Positions 1-7,401 of a stretch of 21,282 nt of DNA are shown here, one piece after another. The notes beneath the pieces were generated by a model. It was not told the origin of the DNA and did no database searches. It saw only the letters and a list, made by a program, of their open reading frames with translations. The stretch's first letter is position 1. Each line of letters opens with the position of its first letter. Origin of the DNA: a virus; IMG/VR virus record IMGVR_UViG_3300024343_000137, positions 1 through 21,282 of that record; one strand, 5' to 3'. A program made the position numbers and the translations under genes.

Positions 1-774
1 AATGTTTACTACGACATTAAAGACTATGAGATAGGAGTAATGAAAGAAGATATGCTACACTTCTTTAACCTATCCTTTAATGGATGTGAGGGTGTTAGCG
101 TATTAAAAGCACAAAATACAACTATAGCAACTTCTATCGCAGCTAACGATACTGCTAATAGTTACTTAGGAAACTCTGCTCAAGTAGGTGGAGTGATTAA
201 ACATCCAGGTAAACTATCTAAAGAAGCTGTAGCAAGATTAAAGAACTCTTGGAATCAGAACTACTCTGGCTCGTTTGTAGCTGGTAAGACTGCTATTTTA
301 GAAGAGGGAATGTCATTCGAGCAAACTAACATAGATGCTAACAAGTATCAGCTTTTAGAGACTAGACGCTTTCAAATAGAAGAGATAGCTAGAGTATTTA
401 AAGTACCTTTATCTTTGATAGGACACTTAGAGAAAGCTGCAAACTATTCAAGTATAGAAGCATTAAGTATTGACTTTGTTAGATTTACTTTAACTCCTTA
501 TATGGTCCTTATAGAGCAAGAGTTAAATCGTAAACTATTTAGACAAAACGAATTTGGTAGCTTTACAATTAAGCTAGATGCTAATGCTTTACTAAGAGGA
601 GATAGTTCTTCAAGAGCTACTTACTATAGAGAGATGGCTAGTATAGGTGCATTAAGCATTAATGAAATAAGAAGAATGGAAGACTTAAATAGAGTAGGTC
701 CAGAAGGAGACCAACTATTTATGCCTTTAAACTTTGCTCCAGTTGGAGACGTAGAAGAGGAGGATAAAGAGTAG
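1..774 (+). CDS. HK97-family portal protein, C-terminal part (5' end outside window)
   Basis: The reading frame is open from base 1, so this is the last 257 codons of a longer gene; the ATG at 40 is internal, not the start. The portal forms the dodecameric ring at the head vertex through which DNA is packaged and to which the connector binds. Family features visible are the segment around window residues 110-165, with F(K)VPLSLIG and the ANYSSIEAL motif followed by a helix ending in LIEQELNRKLF, which is typical of the HK97/SPP1-type portal stem and wing. The C-terminus is short and acidic (VEEEDKE). It abuts the next gene, whose ATG follows the stop with no gap, so the two are probably translationally coupled. 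The gene order portal-protease-capsid supports the call. Confidence 0.93.
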   Translation, partial: NVYYDIKDYEIGVMKEDMLHFFNLSFNGCEGVSVLKAQNTTIATSIAANDTANSYLGNSAQVGGVIKHPGKLSKEAVARLKNSWNQNYSGSFVAGKTAILEEGMSFEQTNIDANKYQLLETRRFQIEEIARVFKVPLSLIGHLEKAANYSSIEALSIDFVRFTLTPYMVLIEQELNRKLFRQNEFGSFTIKLDANALLRGDSSSRATYYREMASIGALSINEIRRMEDLNRVGPEGDQLFMPLNFAPVGDVEEEDKE

Positions 775-1761
775 ATGGCTTTATCTGATATAAATACAAA
801 GCCAACTCAAGAGATGGCTGATGAAGCTGCTCAAGGCTTAGAGTGGAGAGAAGAGTTTGGTAGAGGAGGAACTGAGGTAGGTGTTGCAAGAGCAAGAGAT
901 ATTAAGAACAGAGCTAATCTTTCAATAAGAACTGTTAAGAGAATGTACTCTTATTTAAGCAGACACGAAGTAGACAAAGAAGGTCAAGGCTTTTATAGTG
1001 GAGACGAAGGCTACCCAAGTGCTGGAAGAATAGCTTGGGCATTATGGGGAGGAGACCCTGGCTTCGCTTGGACTAAGAGAAAGATAGCTGAAATAGAAAA
1101 AGAAGAAAAATCTAATAATATGAAAAATAAAGAAGTAAGAACTATAGACGTTCAAGATTTAGAGCTAAGAATGGATGGCGATAATCCAACAGTAGTTGGC
1201 TACGGTGCTGTCTTCAATTCAATGTCTAATGACTTAGGTGGCTTTAGAGAGTACATTGCTCCAGAGGCATTTGAAGGTAGATTAGAAGATGACGTAAGAT
1301 TCTTAGTAAACCACGATGCTAACTTAGTACTAGCAAGAACTACTAACAACACTTTAAGACTATCTGTAGATGAGAAGGGACTACGCTACGAAGCTGATAT
1401 GCCTAACACTTCTACTGCTAGAGACTTAATGGAGTTGCTAAAGAATGGTACTATCAGCCAGTCTAGTTTTGCATTTACTGTAGAGGATGACTCTTGGGAA
1501 ATGAAAGACGGTATGAACGTTAGAACTATAAACAAGGTATCACGCTTATATGATGTAAGCTCAGTAACTTACCCAGCTTACAACGCTGCAAGTAGTTCAG
1601 TAGCTTTACGCTCGATGGAAGAGTGGCAAGAACAAGAAGAGGCTAAGAAATTAGAAGAGAACTTAGCTAAGGAAAAAGAAGAGGGCATAAAAGAAGAAAA
1701 AGACTTAACGAAACGCTCCCTCGTTGAAATGCGTTTGAAGGTCTTAAAAAATAAATATTAA
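775..1761 (+). CDS. Prohead maturation protease (HK97 family, S78-like) with extra N-terminal domain
   Basis: A 328-residue protein in two parts. Residues about 20-105 carry a conserved phage module (ARARDIKNR, SRHEVDK, GYPSAGRIAWALWGGD) often found next to or fused with head-maturation genes; its job is not established. Residues about 120-280 are the HK97-type prohead protease: VVGYGAVFN, then FLVNHD with the likely catalytic His180, then the SQSSFAF motif with the likely catalytic Ser (230 or 231), and an acidic residue in LYDVSSVTYPAY (Asp260). The C-terminal tail (about 285-328) is highly charged and coil-forming. The protease cleaves the scaffold region of the capsid protein inside the prohead. 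An in-frame ATG at 1120 (residue 116), with an A-rich leader, lies exactly at the domain border and could give a separate protease. Confidence 0.92.
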   Translation: MALSDINTKPTQEMADEAAQGLEWREEFGRGGTEVGVARARDIKNRANLSIRTVKRMYSYLSRHEVDKEGQGFYSGDEGYPSAGRIAWALWGGDPGFAWTKRKIAEIEKEEKSNNMKNKEVRTIDVQDLELRMDGDNPTVVGYGAVFNSMSNDLGGFREYIAPEAFEGRLEDDVRFLVNHDANLVLARTTNNTLRLSVDEKGLRYEADMPNTSTARDLMELLKNGTISQSSFAFTVEDDSWEMKDGMNVRTINKVSRLYDVSSVTYPAYNAASSSVALRSMEEWQEQEEAKKLEENLAKEKEEGIKEEKDLTKRSLVEMRLKVLKNKY

Positions 1762-1777
1762 TAATAATTTTCGTAAA

Positions 1778-2983
1778 ATGAAAAACTCAAAATCTTACAT
1801 AGAGGAGAGAGCTGTGAATATCGAAAAAATGGAAGCTATTGTTTCTACTGCTGAAGGTAGAGACTTAACTTCTGAAGAGAAAACAGATTTCGACTCTTTA
1901 AATGACAAGGTAGAAGAGCTTAACTCAATGGCAACTCGTGCTGCTAACTTTGAGAAGCTACAAGCTACTAAAGCTGTAAAAGAAGAAAGAGAAAACGCTC
2001 CAAAAGAAGTTCGTGAGTATTCTTTCCAAGAAGCAATGAATGCTGCTTACACTGGACGTTTAGAAGGTCTAGTAAAAGAAATGGACCAAGAAGCTCGTAA
2101 CGAAGCTCGTTACACTGGTCAATCTTTCAAAGGTATTGCAATTCCTTCAAGTGTTTTAACTCGTGCTGCAGTAGGTACTGCTGCTGGTAACGCTACTGAA
2201 GTAATGGCTTGGACTGACCAACTAGAAGCAAACTTAGTTTTAGCTTCTGCTGGTGCTAACTTCTACTCTGGTGTGAACAATATGAAGTTCCCAGTATTTA
2301 GTGCAATCAACTCTGGATTCGTACCAGAAGCTGGTGGCTCTGCTCCAGCTGCTAACGGTACTGCTTCTAGTGTTACTTTAGACCCTAAGAAGCTTATCTC
2401 TATTGTAAATGTTTCTGCTGAGGCTTTAGCTCAAAACTCTGGTATTGAGGCTGCTTTAAGAAGAAATATGGCTGCATCTGTAGCTGCTACTTTAGAAGCT
2501 GCTTTATTAGGAACTGGCGACGTTACTAACGCTCCAACTTCTATCTTTGCTGACGCTGCAACTGGACCAACTACGGTTACTGCTGCTGATTGGTTTGAAA
2601 TGGAAACTGACTTAATTGCTAACGGTGTACAGTTAGAAGGTGCAAGATTAGCTTACTTACTAGACCCATCTGCTTACGCTACAGTAAAAGGATTGGCTCA
2701 AGTAGCTTCTGTATCTCCTATCTATGATAACGCTAGAAAAGAACTTAACGGTTACTTCTCTTTCGTATCTCCAAACGTAGGAAACGGTGGAACTGCTGGT
2801 AAAGACCACGCTCTATTCGGAGACTTCTCTAAATGTCACATTGCTCAGTTTGGTGGACTAGATATTCTAGTAGACCCTTACACTGACGGTGGTATTGGAC
2901 AAACAAGAATGATTGTTACTTCTTTAGTTGATGGAGACTGTGTACAAAATGACACAGCATTCGTTAAATTAATCGAGGCTTAA
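1778..2983 (+). CDS. Major capsid protein, HK97 fold, with N-terminal scaffold (delta) domain
   Basis: A 401-residue HK97 gp5-like capsid protein. Residues about 3-75 are charged, helical and coiled-coil-like, as expected of the delta scaffold domain removed by the upstream protease. The rest looks like the HK97 fold: the SVLTRAAVGT region, a long A-domain (PKKLISIVNVSAEALAQNS), and the end GDFSKCHIAQFGGLDILVDPY with TRMIVTSLVDGD. Arg is coded by CGT several times here, whereas AGA dominates in neighbouring genes, which fits selection for high expression. It sits 16 bases after the protease gene and is followed directly by a hairpin terminator. Identity is secure from sequence pattern and position; the exact cleavage site cannot be read. 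Confidence 0.95.
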   Translation: MKNSKSYIEERAVNIEKMEAIVSTAEGRDLTSEEKTDFDSLNDKVEELNSMATRAANFEKLQATKAVKEERENAPKEVREYSFQEAMNAAYTGRLEGLVKEMDQEARNEARYTGQSFKGIAIPSSVLTRAAVGTAAGNATEVMAWTDQLEANLVLASAGANFYSGVNNMKFPVFSAINSGFVPEAGGSAPAANGTASSVTLDPKKLISIVNVSAEALAQNSGIEAALRRNMAASVAATLEAALLGTGDVTNAPTSIFADAATGPTTVTAADWFEMETDLIANGVQLEGARLAYLLDPSAYATVKGLAQVASVSPIYDNARKELNGYFSFVSPNVGNGGTAGKDHALFGDFSKCHIAQFGGLDILVDPYTDGGIGQTRMIVTSLVDGDCVQNDTAFVKLIEA

Positions 2984-2997
2984 TTATATTTTTAATT

Positions 2998-3032
2998 GGT
3001 GGGAGGGTAAAACCTCCTACCATTTATTTTTT
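2998..3032 (+). terminator. Intrinsic terminator/attenuator after the capsid gene
   Basis: The left arm GGTGGGAGG (2998-3006) pairs with CCTCCTACC (3013-3021), nine pairs including one G-U, around a 6-base loop. A T-rich tract follows at 3023-3032. It lies 15 bases after the capsid stop, and the next gene starts only 3 bases beyond it. As all downstream morphogenesis genes need read-through, it most likely works as a partial terminator, or a 3'-end stabiliser, that gives excess capsid mRNA. Confidence 0.82.
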
Positions 3033-3035
3033 AAA

Positions 3036-3665
3036 ATGGAATACTACGACTACAACTTTAACACTTTACGAGGGACTAACTATGTACCTTATGGTAAGTT
3101 AGTACTAAAGACTGGACCAGCTACTACTGCAATATCTTTAGCAGAGGCTAAGGCTTTTCTAAGAGTTGATTCCGATTATGACGATGACGATAGTTATATC
3201 ACTTCGTTAATAGGTGTTGCTACTAATGTAGTAGAACAGTTTACTAGACGTAGATTAATCACACAAACATATAATATTTACTACGATGAGTTTCCTCCTT
3301 TTATGGATTTACAAGTAGGTAACGTAGCTAGTGTTACTCACGTTAAGTATTATGATACCGACAATACATTACAAACTCTTGATACATCTCAGTACGATGT
3401 TGATATAAGAGTAAAACCAGGAAGGATATACCAAGCTGAAGACGGTAACTTTCCAGACACTTACGAACGAGCTAACTCTGTAGAGGTTGAGTTTGTAGTA
3501 GGTAGTGCAGCTTCTGATGTTGAAGATGCTATAAAACAAGCTATGTATATTGTAATAGGAAGATATTACGAAAACCGACAAGACGTGGTAATGGGTACAC
3601 AAGTAAACGAATTGCCATTAATGGTTGAACATTTACTAACTCCTTACCGTTTGCTAGAACTATGA
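3036..3665 (+). CDS. Head-tail connector protein (HK97 gp6-like)
   Basis: A 209-residue protein directly after the capsid gene. It carries the gp6-like connector pattern: an N-terminal SLAEAKAFLRVD helix followed by YITSLIGVATNVVEQFTRRRLI, a beta-rich middle (VTHVKYYDTDNTLQTL, RPGRIY-like RVKPGRIY), and a C-terminal helix (EDAIKQAMYIVIGRYYENRQDV). Proteins of this type form the ring docked under the portal and start the head-tail interface. The ATG at 3036 is immediately downstream of the terminator T tract, so the usual ribosome entry region is the terminator itself. The gene overlaps the next by 4 bases. The N-terminal 25 residues (Tyr-rich, MEYYDYN) are longer than in many relatives. Confidence 0.85.
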   Translation: MEYYDYNFNTLRGTNYVPYGKLVLKTGPATTAISLAEAKAFLRVDSDYDDDDSYITSLIGVATNVVEQFTRRRLITQTYNIYYDEFPPFMDLQVGNVASVTHVKYYDTDNTLQTLDTSQYDVDIRVKPGRIYQAEDGNFPDTYERANSVEVEFVVGSAASDVEDAIKQAMYIVIGRYYENRQDVVMGTQVNELPLMVEHLLTPYRLLEL

Positions 3666-5071
3666 TAATAGGTAAACTAGATAGAAAACTAAAGCTCTAC
3701 ACACAAACTTACTCTACTAACGCTTATGGCGAGAGAGTGGTTTTAGATAATAGTTATGTAACTATATATGGAGACTTTGACTTTAAGTCTGGTAATACTA
3801 CCTATGATGCTGACGATTTAATTAACTCGCAGACTATAGAGTGCTTAATAAGATACCGAACTAACATAGGCACTACTCCACAATACTTTATTCAGAATGG
3901 CTCTACTAACTATTCTATAAAAGCAATAAAACAAGTAGGCAATAGAAAGGACGCAATGATACTTACGTTAGAGAAAAATGACGTAGTAGACTTATCTACA
4001 GTTGCTCCAAATCAATTTGTATTTACAATAGATACTGCTAACCTTTCTGATGGCTCTACACTTAACACACAATTTAAACTACCTACTGTAGCTTCTGGCT
4101 CTTATAATTGTACAGTACTATGGGGAGATGGTAGTAGTAGCACAATAACTAGCTACAATCAAGAAGAGATAACACACACTTATAGTAGTGCTGGAGAGTA
4201 TCAGATAAGCATAGAGGGAACTATACAAGGGTGGCAATTCAATAACACACAAGATAGGCTTAAAATACTTAACATCAGTAACTGGGGTACTTTAAATATA
4301 TCTACCAATAAAGCATTCTTTGGATGCTCTAATTTAGAAGCTAACGCTACTGACTATCCTACAATATCTACAGATAGTTTTGTAAGTATGTTTGAAGGTT
4401 GCACTAACTTTAATGGTGTGGTAGATGATTGGAATGTATCTGGTGTTTACTTCTTTGACAAAATGTTTAAAGACTGCTATTCTTTTGACCAACCGTTAAA
4501 TAGTTGGAATACGGAAACCTCTGGTAGTTACATTTCTGTTTTTGAAAACTGTTTAACATTCAATCAAGACTTAAGTAATTGGGAGGTAGAAGCAGTTATA
4601 GATATGAGTAGAATGTTCTATAACTGTGTACAGTTTAATGGAGATATATCTTCTTGGTCTATTCAAGATACTGAGGATATGAGTGAAATGCTCTTTAATT
4701 GTGATAGGTTTGACCAATCTTTAGCTGGTTGGAATATAAGCAACGTTGCTAACTTTACTAACTTTATGCAGAACGCTAGTGGCTTATCTAATGCTAACTA
4801 CGATGCAACTCTTATAGCTTGGGCAAGTGGACAAGTAGAGTCTGATATAAATATTAACTTTGGAGGTAGTCAATATACATTTAGTGCATTCTATTCTAAG
4901 CTATCATTAATAGAAGACGATGGATGGACTATCGTTGATGGTGGACTATTTGACCCAACACCAGCTCAGTACTTAAGTGTACTAAACGATAGAGTAGTAG
5001 CTGCTGGAGGCGTAATGGAAAACACTACAGATACACTAGCATTCTTAAATGAACTTAACGACATAACATAA
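3662..5071 (+). CDS. Head-tail adaptor fused to PKD-like domain and DUF285/BspA-type repeats
   Basis: A 469-residue chimera. Residues 1-107 look like a head-tail adaptor/head-closure protein (SPP1 gp16 / PF05521 type): short opening KLDRKLKLYTQTYSTNAYGE, a beta-barrel, and the ending YSIKAIKQVGNRKDAMILTL. Residues about 117-190 form a PKD-like domain (WGDGSS, then HTYSSAGEYQI). Residues about 215-367 hold repeats of pattern MFxxCxxFnxxlxxWnv with a 25-residue period, the DUF285 or bacterial surface 26-residue (BspA-like) family known from mycoplasma lipoproteins and Bacteroidota surface proteins. The C-terminus (435-469, QYLSVLNDRVVAAGGVMEN) is a short motif I believe recurs in other phage structural proteins. 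The gene overlaps both neighbours. Inference: the adaptor domain sits in the neck and the rest projects outward, perhaps binding surface glycans or proteins. The fusion is read directly; the display role is not proven. Confidence 0.8.
   Translation: MIIGKLDRKLKLYTQTYSTNAYGERVVLDNSYVTIYGDFDFKSGNTTYDADDLINSQTIECLIRYRTNIGTTPQYFIQNGSTNYSIKAIKQVGNRKDAMILTLEKNDVVDLSTVAPNQFVFTIDTANLSDGSTLNTQFKLPTVASGSYNCTVLWGDGSSSTITSYNQEEITHTYSSAGEYQISIEGTIQGWQFNNTQDRLKILNISNWGTLNISTNKAFFGCSNLEANATDYPTISTDSFVSMFEGCTNFNGVVDDWNVSGVYFFDKMFKDCYSFDQPLNSWNTETSGSYISVFENCLTFNQDLSNWEVEAVIDMSRMFYNCVQFNGDISSWSIQDTEDMSEMLFNCDRFDQSLAGWNISNVANFTNFMQNASGLSNANYDATLIAWASGQVESDININFGGSQYTFSAFYSKLSLIEDDGWTIVDGGLFDPTPAQYLSVLNDRVVAAGGVMENTTDTLAFLNELNDIT
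4388..4762 (+). repeat. Five 75-bp coding repeats (25-residue DUF285 units)
   Basis: Five successive units with exactly 25-residue spacing begin at residues 243, 268, 293, 318 and 343 of the adaptor fusion. Each has Met/Val-Phe or Met-Leu-Phe, then Cys at unit position 5, then F(N/D) and a Trp about ten residues later. A less perfect unit (FFGCSNLEA, near residue 219) precedes them. The DNA has diverged between units, so the repeats are kept at protein level rather than recently copied. Confidence 0.85.
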
Positions 5072-7398
5072 TGGCAGAGGGACTACTAGACAAAGCGAAT
5101 ATTATTTTAACTCCTACTGGTTATAAGGCTGGTACTATGTACAACGTAGCACCTATTGAGCAGCCATATGAGGACTTTGTATTCTCTAGAGCATCAGTTG
5201 CTAGTAGAGTTAATTCTAGTGGCTTAGTCGAGATGGTAGGTAGAACTTTAGGAAGTAACTTAGTACAGAATGGAGACTTTAGTGAGATAGGACCAGACTT
5301 AGTACAGAATGGTACTTTTGACTTAGGTAGTGAATTAAACGATTTAACTTGGAGTGCTTTTGGAGGTTGGAGTATAGTAGATGGAGTTGCATCTAATGAT
5401 GGAAGTGGAAGCACGATAGTTAATGAAATTTTAGAGATTGGTAAAACGTATAAAATAACAATACAATTATCTACTTACACAAGTGGTAATTTTTCTGTAT
5501 TTCTTGGTAGTGGCACAGAGTCATCTCAATTTAATGGAACAGATGAATTTACTTTTTACGGAGTATGTAGTGGAGATGCTTACGCAAGAGTGAAATCTTA
5601 TAGTGGTATTGGTTCTATAAATATACAAAACGTATCAGTTAAAGAAGTACCAGATTGGACTGTTACAGATAGTGATGCTAATAATTATGTAGAGTTTACA
5701 GATGGATTTGCTAGACTAAAGTTTTTAAATACAAGTCCAATTACAATGTTAAATAGTTCTTTAACATTACAAGCTAATAAAAATTATAAATTAATAGTTG
5801 ACGTACACGATGTAACTAGTGGTGCTATTAAGATTGACTCTGCTGGAATGTCTGAGCTTTTTAATACAGAAGGTGTTACAACAAGATATTTAAATCCAAC
5901 TGGTAATACTTCTTTAACTTTTTACAGAGCAACTGCTGATGTTGATATAACTTTAGCTAGTGTATCAGTACAAGAACTAGACCCTAATGACTATTGGATT
6001 TTAGGAACTGGTTGGAGTATAGGAGATGGTAAGGCTACAAGTAATGCTTCTGCTAATTCTTACTTAAATCAATCCGTATATACAATAGGTAATACATATA
6101 AATTAACATTTGAAGTTCTTGAAGGAACTATCGAACTTAGGTCTGCTCATTATAGTAGTGGTGTAGGTTATTATGCAACAGGAACACACACAGTATATGT
6201 AATTCCAACAACAGCAGACACTAACTTTTATGTTTACACAGGATTTGGTCAAACATCAATAACCAACATAGTAGTCCAAGAAGTAATAGACACCAACAAC
6301 ATTCCAAGAATAAACTATGATAGTAATGGAGAGAATGGGCATTGGTTGTTAGAGCCTACTTCTACTAATATATTACCTTATAGTGAGGACTTTAGTAATG
6401 TTACGGAAAATGCTTTAACAGTAACAGATAATGTAACAACAAGTCCACAAGGATTAAGTAATGCTGCAAGTATAATTCCAAATAACACAAATACAGTACA
6501 TTATTTAAGTTATCCAAATAATACAACTGGAACAGTAACGTTTTCTATTTACGCTAAATCTAACGGCTATAACTTTATATTTTTACACTTATACGATGGT
6601 AGTAATGGTAGAGCTTGGTTTAATTTAGAAAATGGACAAGTAGAAACAACTGATGCCTCTATTACATCTAAAATAGAATCGGTTGGTAGTGGTTGGTATA
6701 GATGTATTATAACAAGAGTTTTAACAGGTAGTTTAATTCAAGCAGACATTGCAGTTTCTAATGCAGATAATACAGTTGTATTTCCTGGAGATGGAACAAG
6801 TGGAGTTTATATATGGGGAGCACAACTAGAAGCCTTACCCTACGCTACATCATACATACCAACACTAACTGGAAGTACAGAGACAAGAGCTACAGAGACT
6901 GCAGCTGGTGCTGGTAGTGCTGACTTAATAAACTCAACAGAAGGAGTATTGTACGCAGAGATAGCTGCTTTGTCTAATGATGGTACAACAAGAAGAATAT
7001 CTTTGTCAGATGGAAGTATATCTAATAGAGTATCTTTAGAATTAGACGAAACATCTAATAAAATTAAAGCATTTATTTCAAATGGTGGAGTAAGTCAGAT
7101 ATTAGAATATACTGCAAGTGATTTAACTCAATACAATAAGATAGCCATTAAATATAAAGCTAATGATTTTGCTTTATGGTTAGGTGGAGTAGAAAGAGAC
7201 ACAGATACACTTGGCAGCGTTCCTATTGGATTAAATACACTTGAATTTGCACAAGGTAGTGGCGTACAAAATTTCTACGGTAAATGCAAAGAACTAGCAG
7301 TATTTGGAGAAGCATTATCAGATGATGAGTTAGAAAAATTAACTTCTTGGAGTTCATTTAACGCAATGGCTACAGATTTAGGATATACAATAGAATAA
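5071..7398 (+). CDS. Large fibre-like protein with jelly-roll (CBM-like) modules and LamG-like C-terminus
   Basis: A 775-residue Ser/Thr/Asn-rich protein. Residues 1-62 match the start of the next gene's product (FVFSRASVASRVNSSGLVEMVG). Residues about 63-409 contain three loosely similar modules of 100-130 residues, each opening with a GWSI..G.A or comparable strand and ending in a V(S)VxE(V/L) strand (NVSVKEV, SVSVQEL, IVVQEV), as in carbohydrate-binding CBM4/9-type jelly rolls. From about 410 on comes a phage fibre pattern (NIPRINYD, LLEPTSTN, YSEDFSN, GSGWYRC, YIWGAQLEALPYATSYIPT), then a concanavalin/LamG-like end (STEGVLYAEI, KIAIKYKANDFALWLGG, LSDDELEKLTSW). It probably binds surface sugars or decorates the virion. 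Head fibre, neck whisker and tail fibre are all possible; position among connector genes favours head or neck. Confidence 0.72.
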   Translation: MAEGLLDKANIILTPTGYKAGTMYNVAPIEQPYEDFVFSRASVASRVNSSGLVEMVGRTLGSNLVQNGDFSEIGPDLVQNGTFDLGSELNDLTWSAFGGWSIVDGVASNDGSGSTIVNEILEIGKTYKITIQLSTYTSGNFSVFLGSGTESSQFNGTDEFTFYGVCSGDAYARVKSYSGIGSINIQNVSVKEVPDWTVTDSDANNYVEFTDGFARLKFLNTSPITMLNSSLTLQANKNYKLIVDVHDVTSGAIKIDSAGMSELFNTEGVTTRYLNPTGNTSLTFYRATADVDITLASVSVQELDPNDYWILGTGWSIGDGKATSNASANSYLNQSVYTIGNTYKLTFEVLEGTIELRSAHYSSGVGYYATGTHTVYVIPTTADTNFYVYTGFGQTSITNIVVQEVIDTNNIPRINYDSNGENGHWLLEPTSTNILPYSEDFSNVTENALTVTDNVTTSPQGLSNAASIIPNNTNTVHYLSYPNNTTGTVTFSIYAKSNGYNFIFLHLYDGSNGRAWFNLENGQVETTDASITSKIESVGSGWYRCIITRVLTGSLIQADIAVSNADNTVVFPGDGTSGVYIWGAQLEALPYATSYIPTLTGSTETRATETAAGAGSADLINSTEGVLYAEIAALSNDGTTRRISLSDGSISNRVSLELDETSNKIKAFISNGGVSQILEYTASDLTQYNKIAIKYKANDFALWLGGVERDTDTLGSVPIGLNTLEFAQGSGVQNFYGKCKELAVFGEALSDDELEKLTSWSSFNAMATDLGYTIE
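5258..5312 (+). repeat. 16-bp direct repeat inside the fibre gene
   Basis: ACTTAGTACAGAATGG occurs at 5258-5273 and again, identical, at 5297-5312, 39 bases (13 codons) apart in the same frame. It encodes LVQNG twice (NLVQNGDF, DLVQNGTF). This marks a recent in-frame duplication, or recombination between module boundaries, at the point where the CBM-like modules begin. Confidence 0.85.
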
Positions 7399-7401
7399 GA
7401 T

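Noticed and set aside
1750-1777. Possible promoter (TAATTTTC) before the capsid gene
   Set aside because: The nearest upstream TTTG is about 27 bases away, outside the usual spacing, and the A/T richness of the gap makes a chance match likely.
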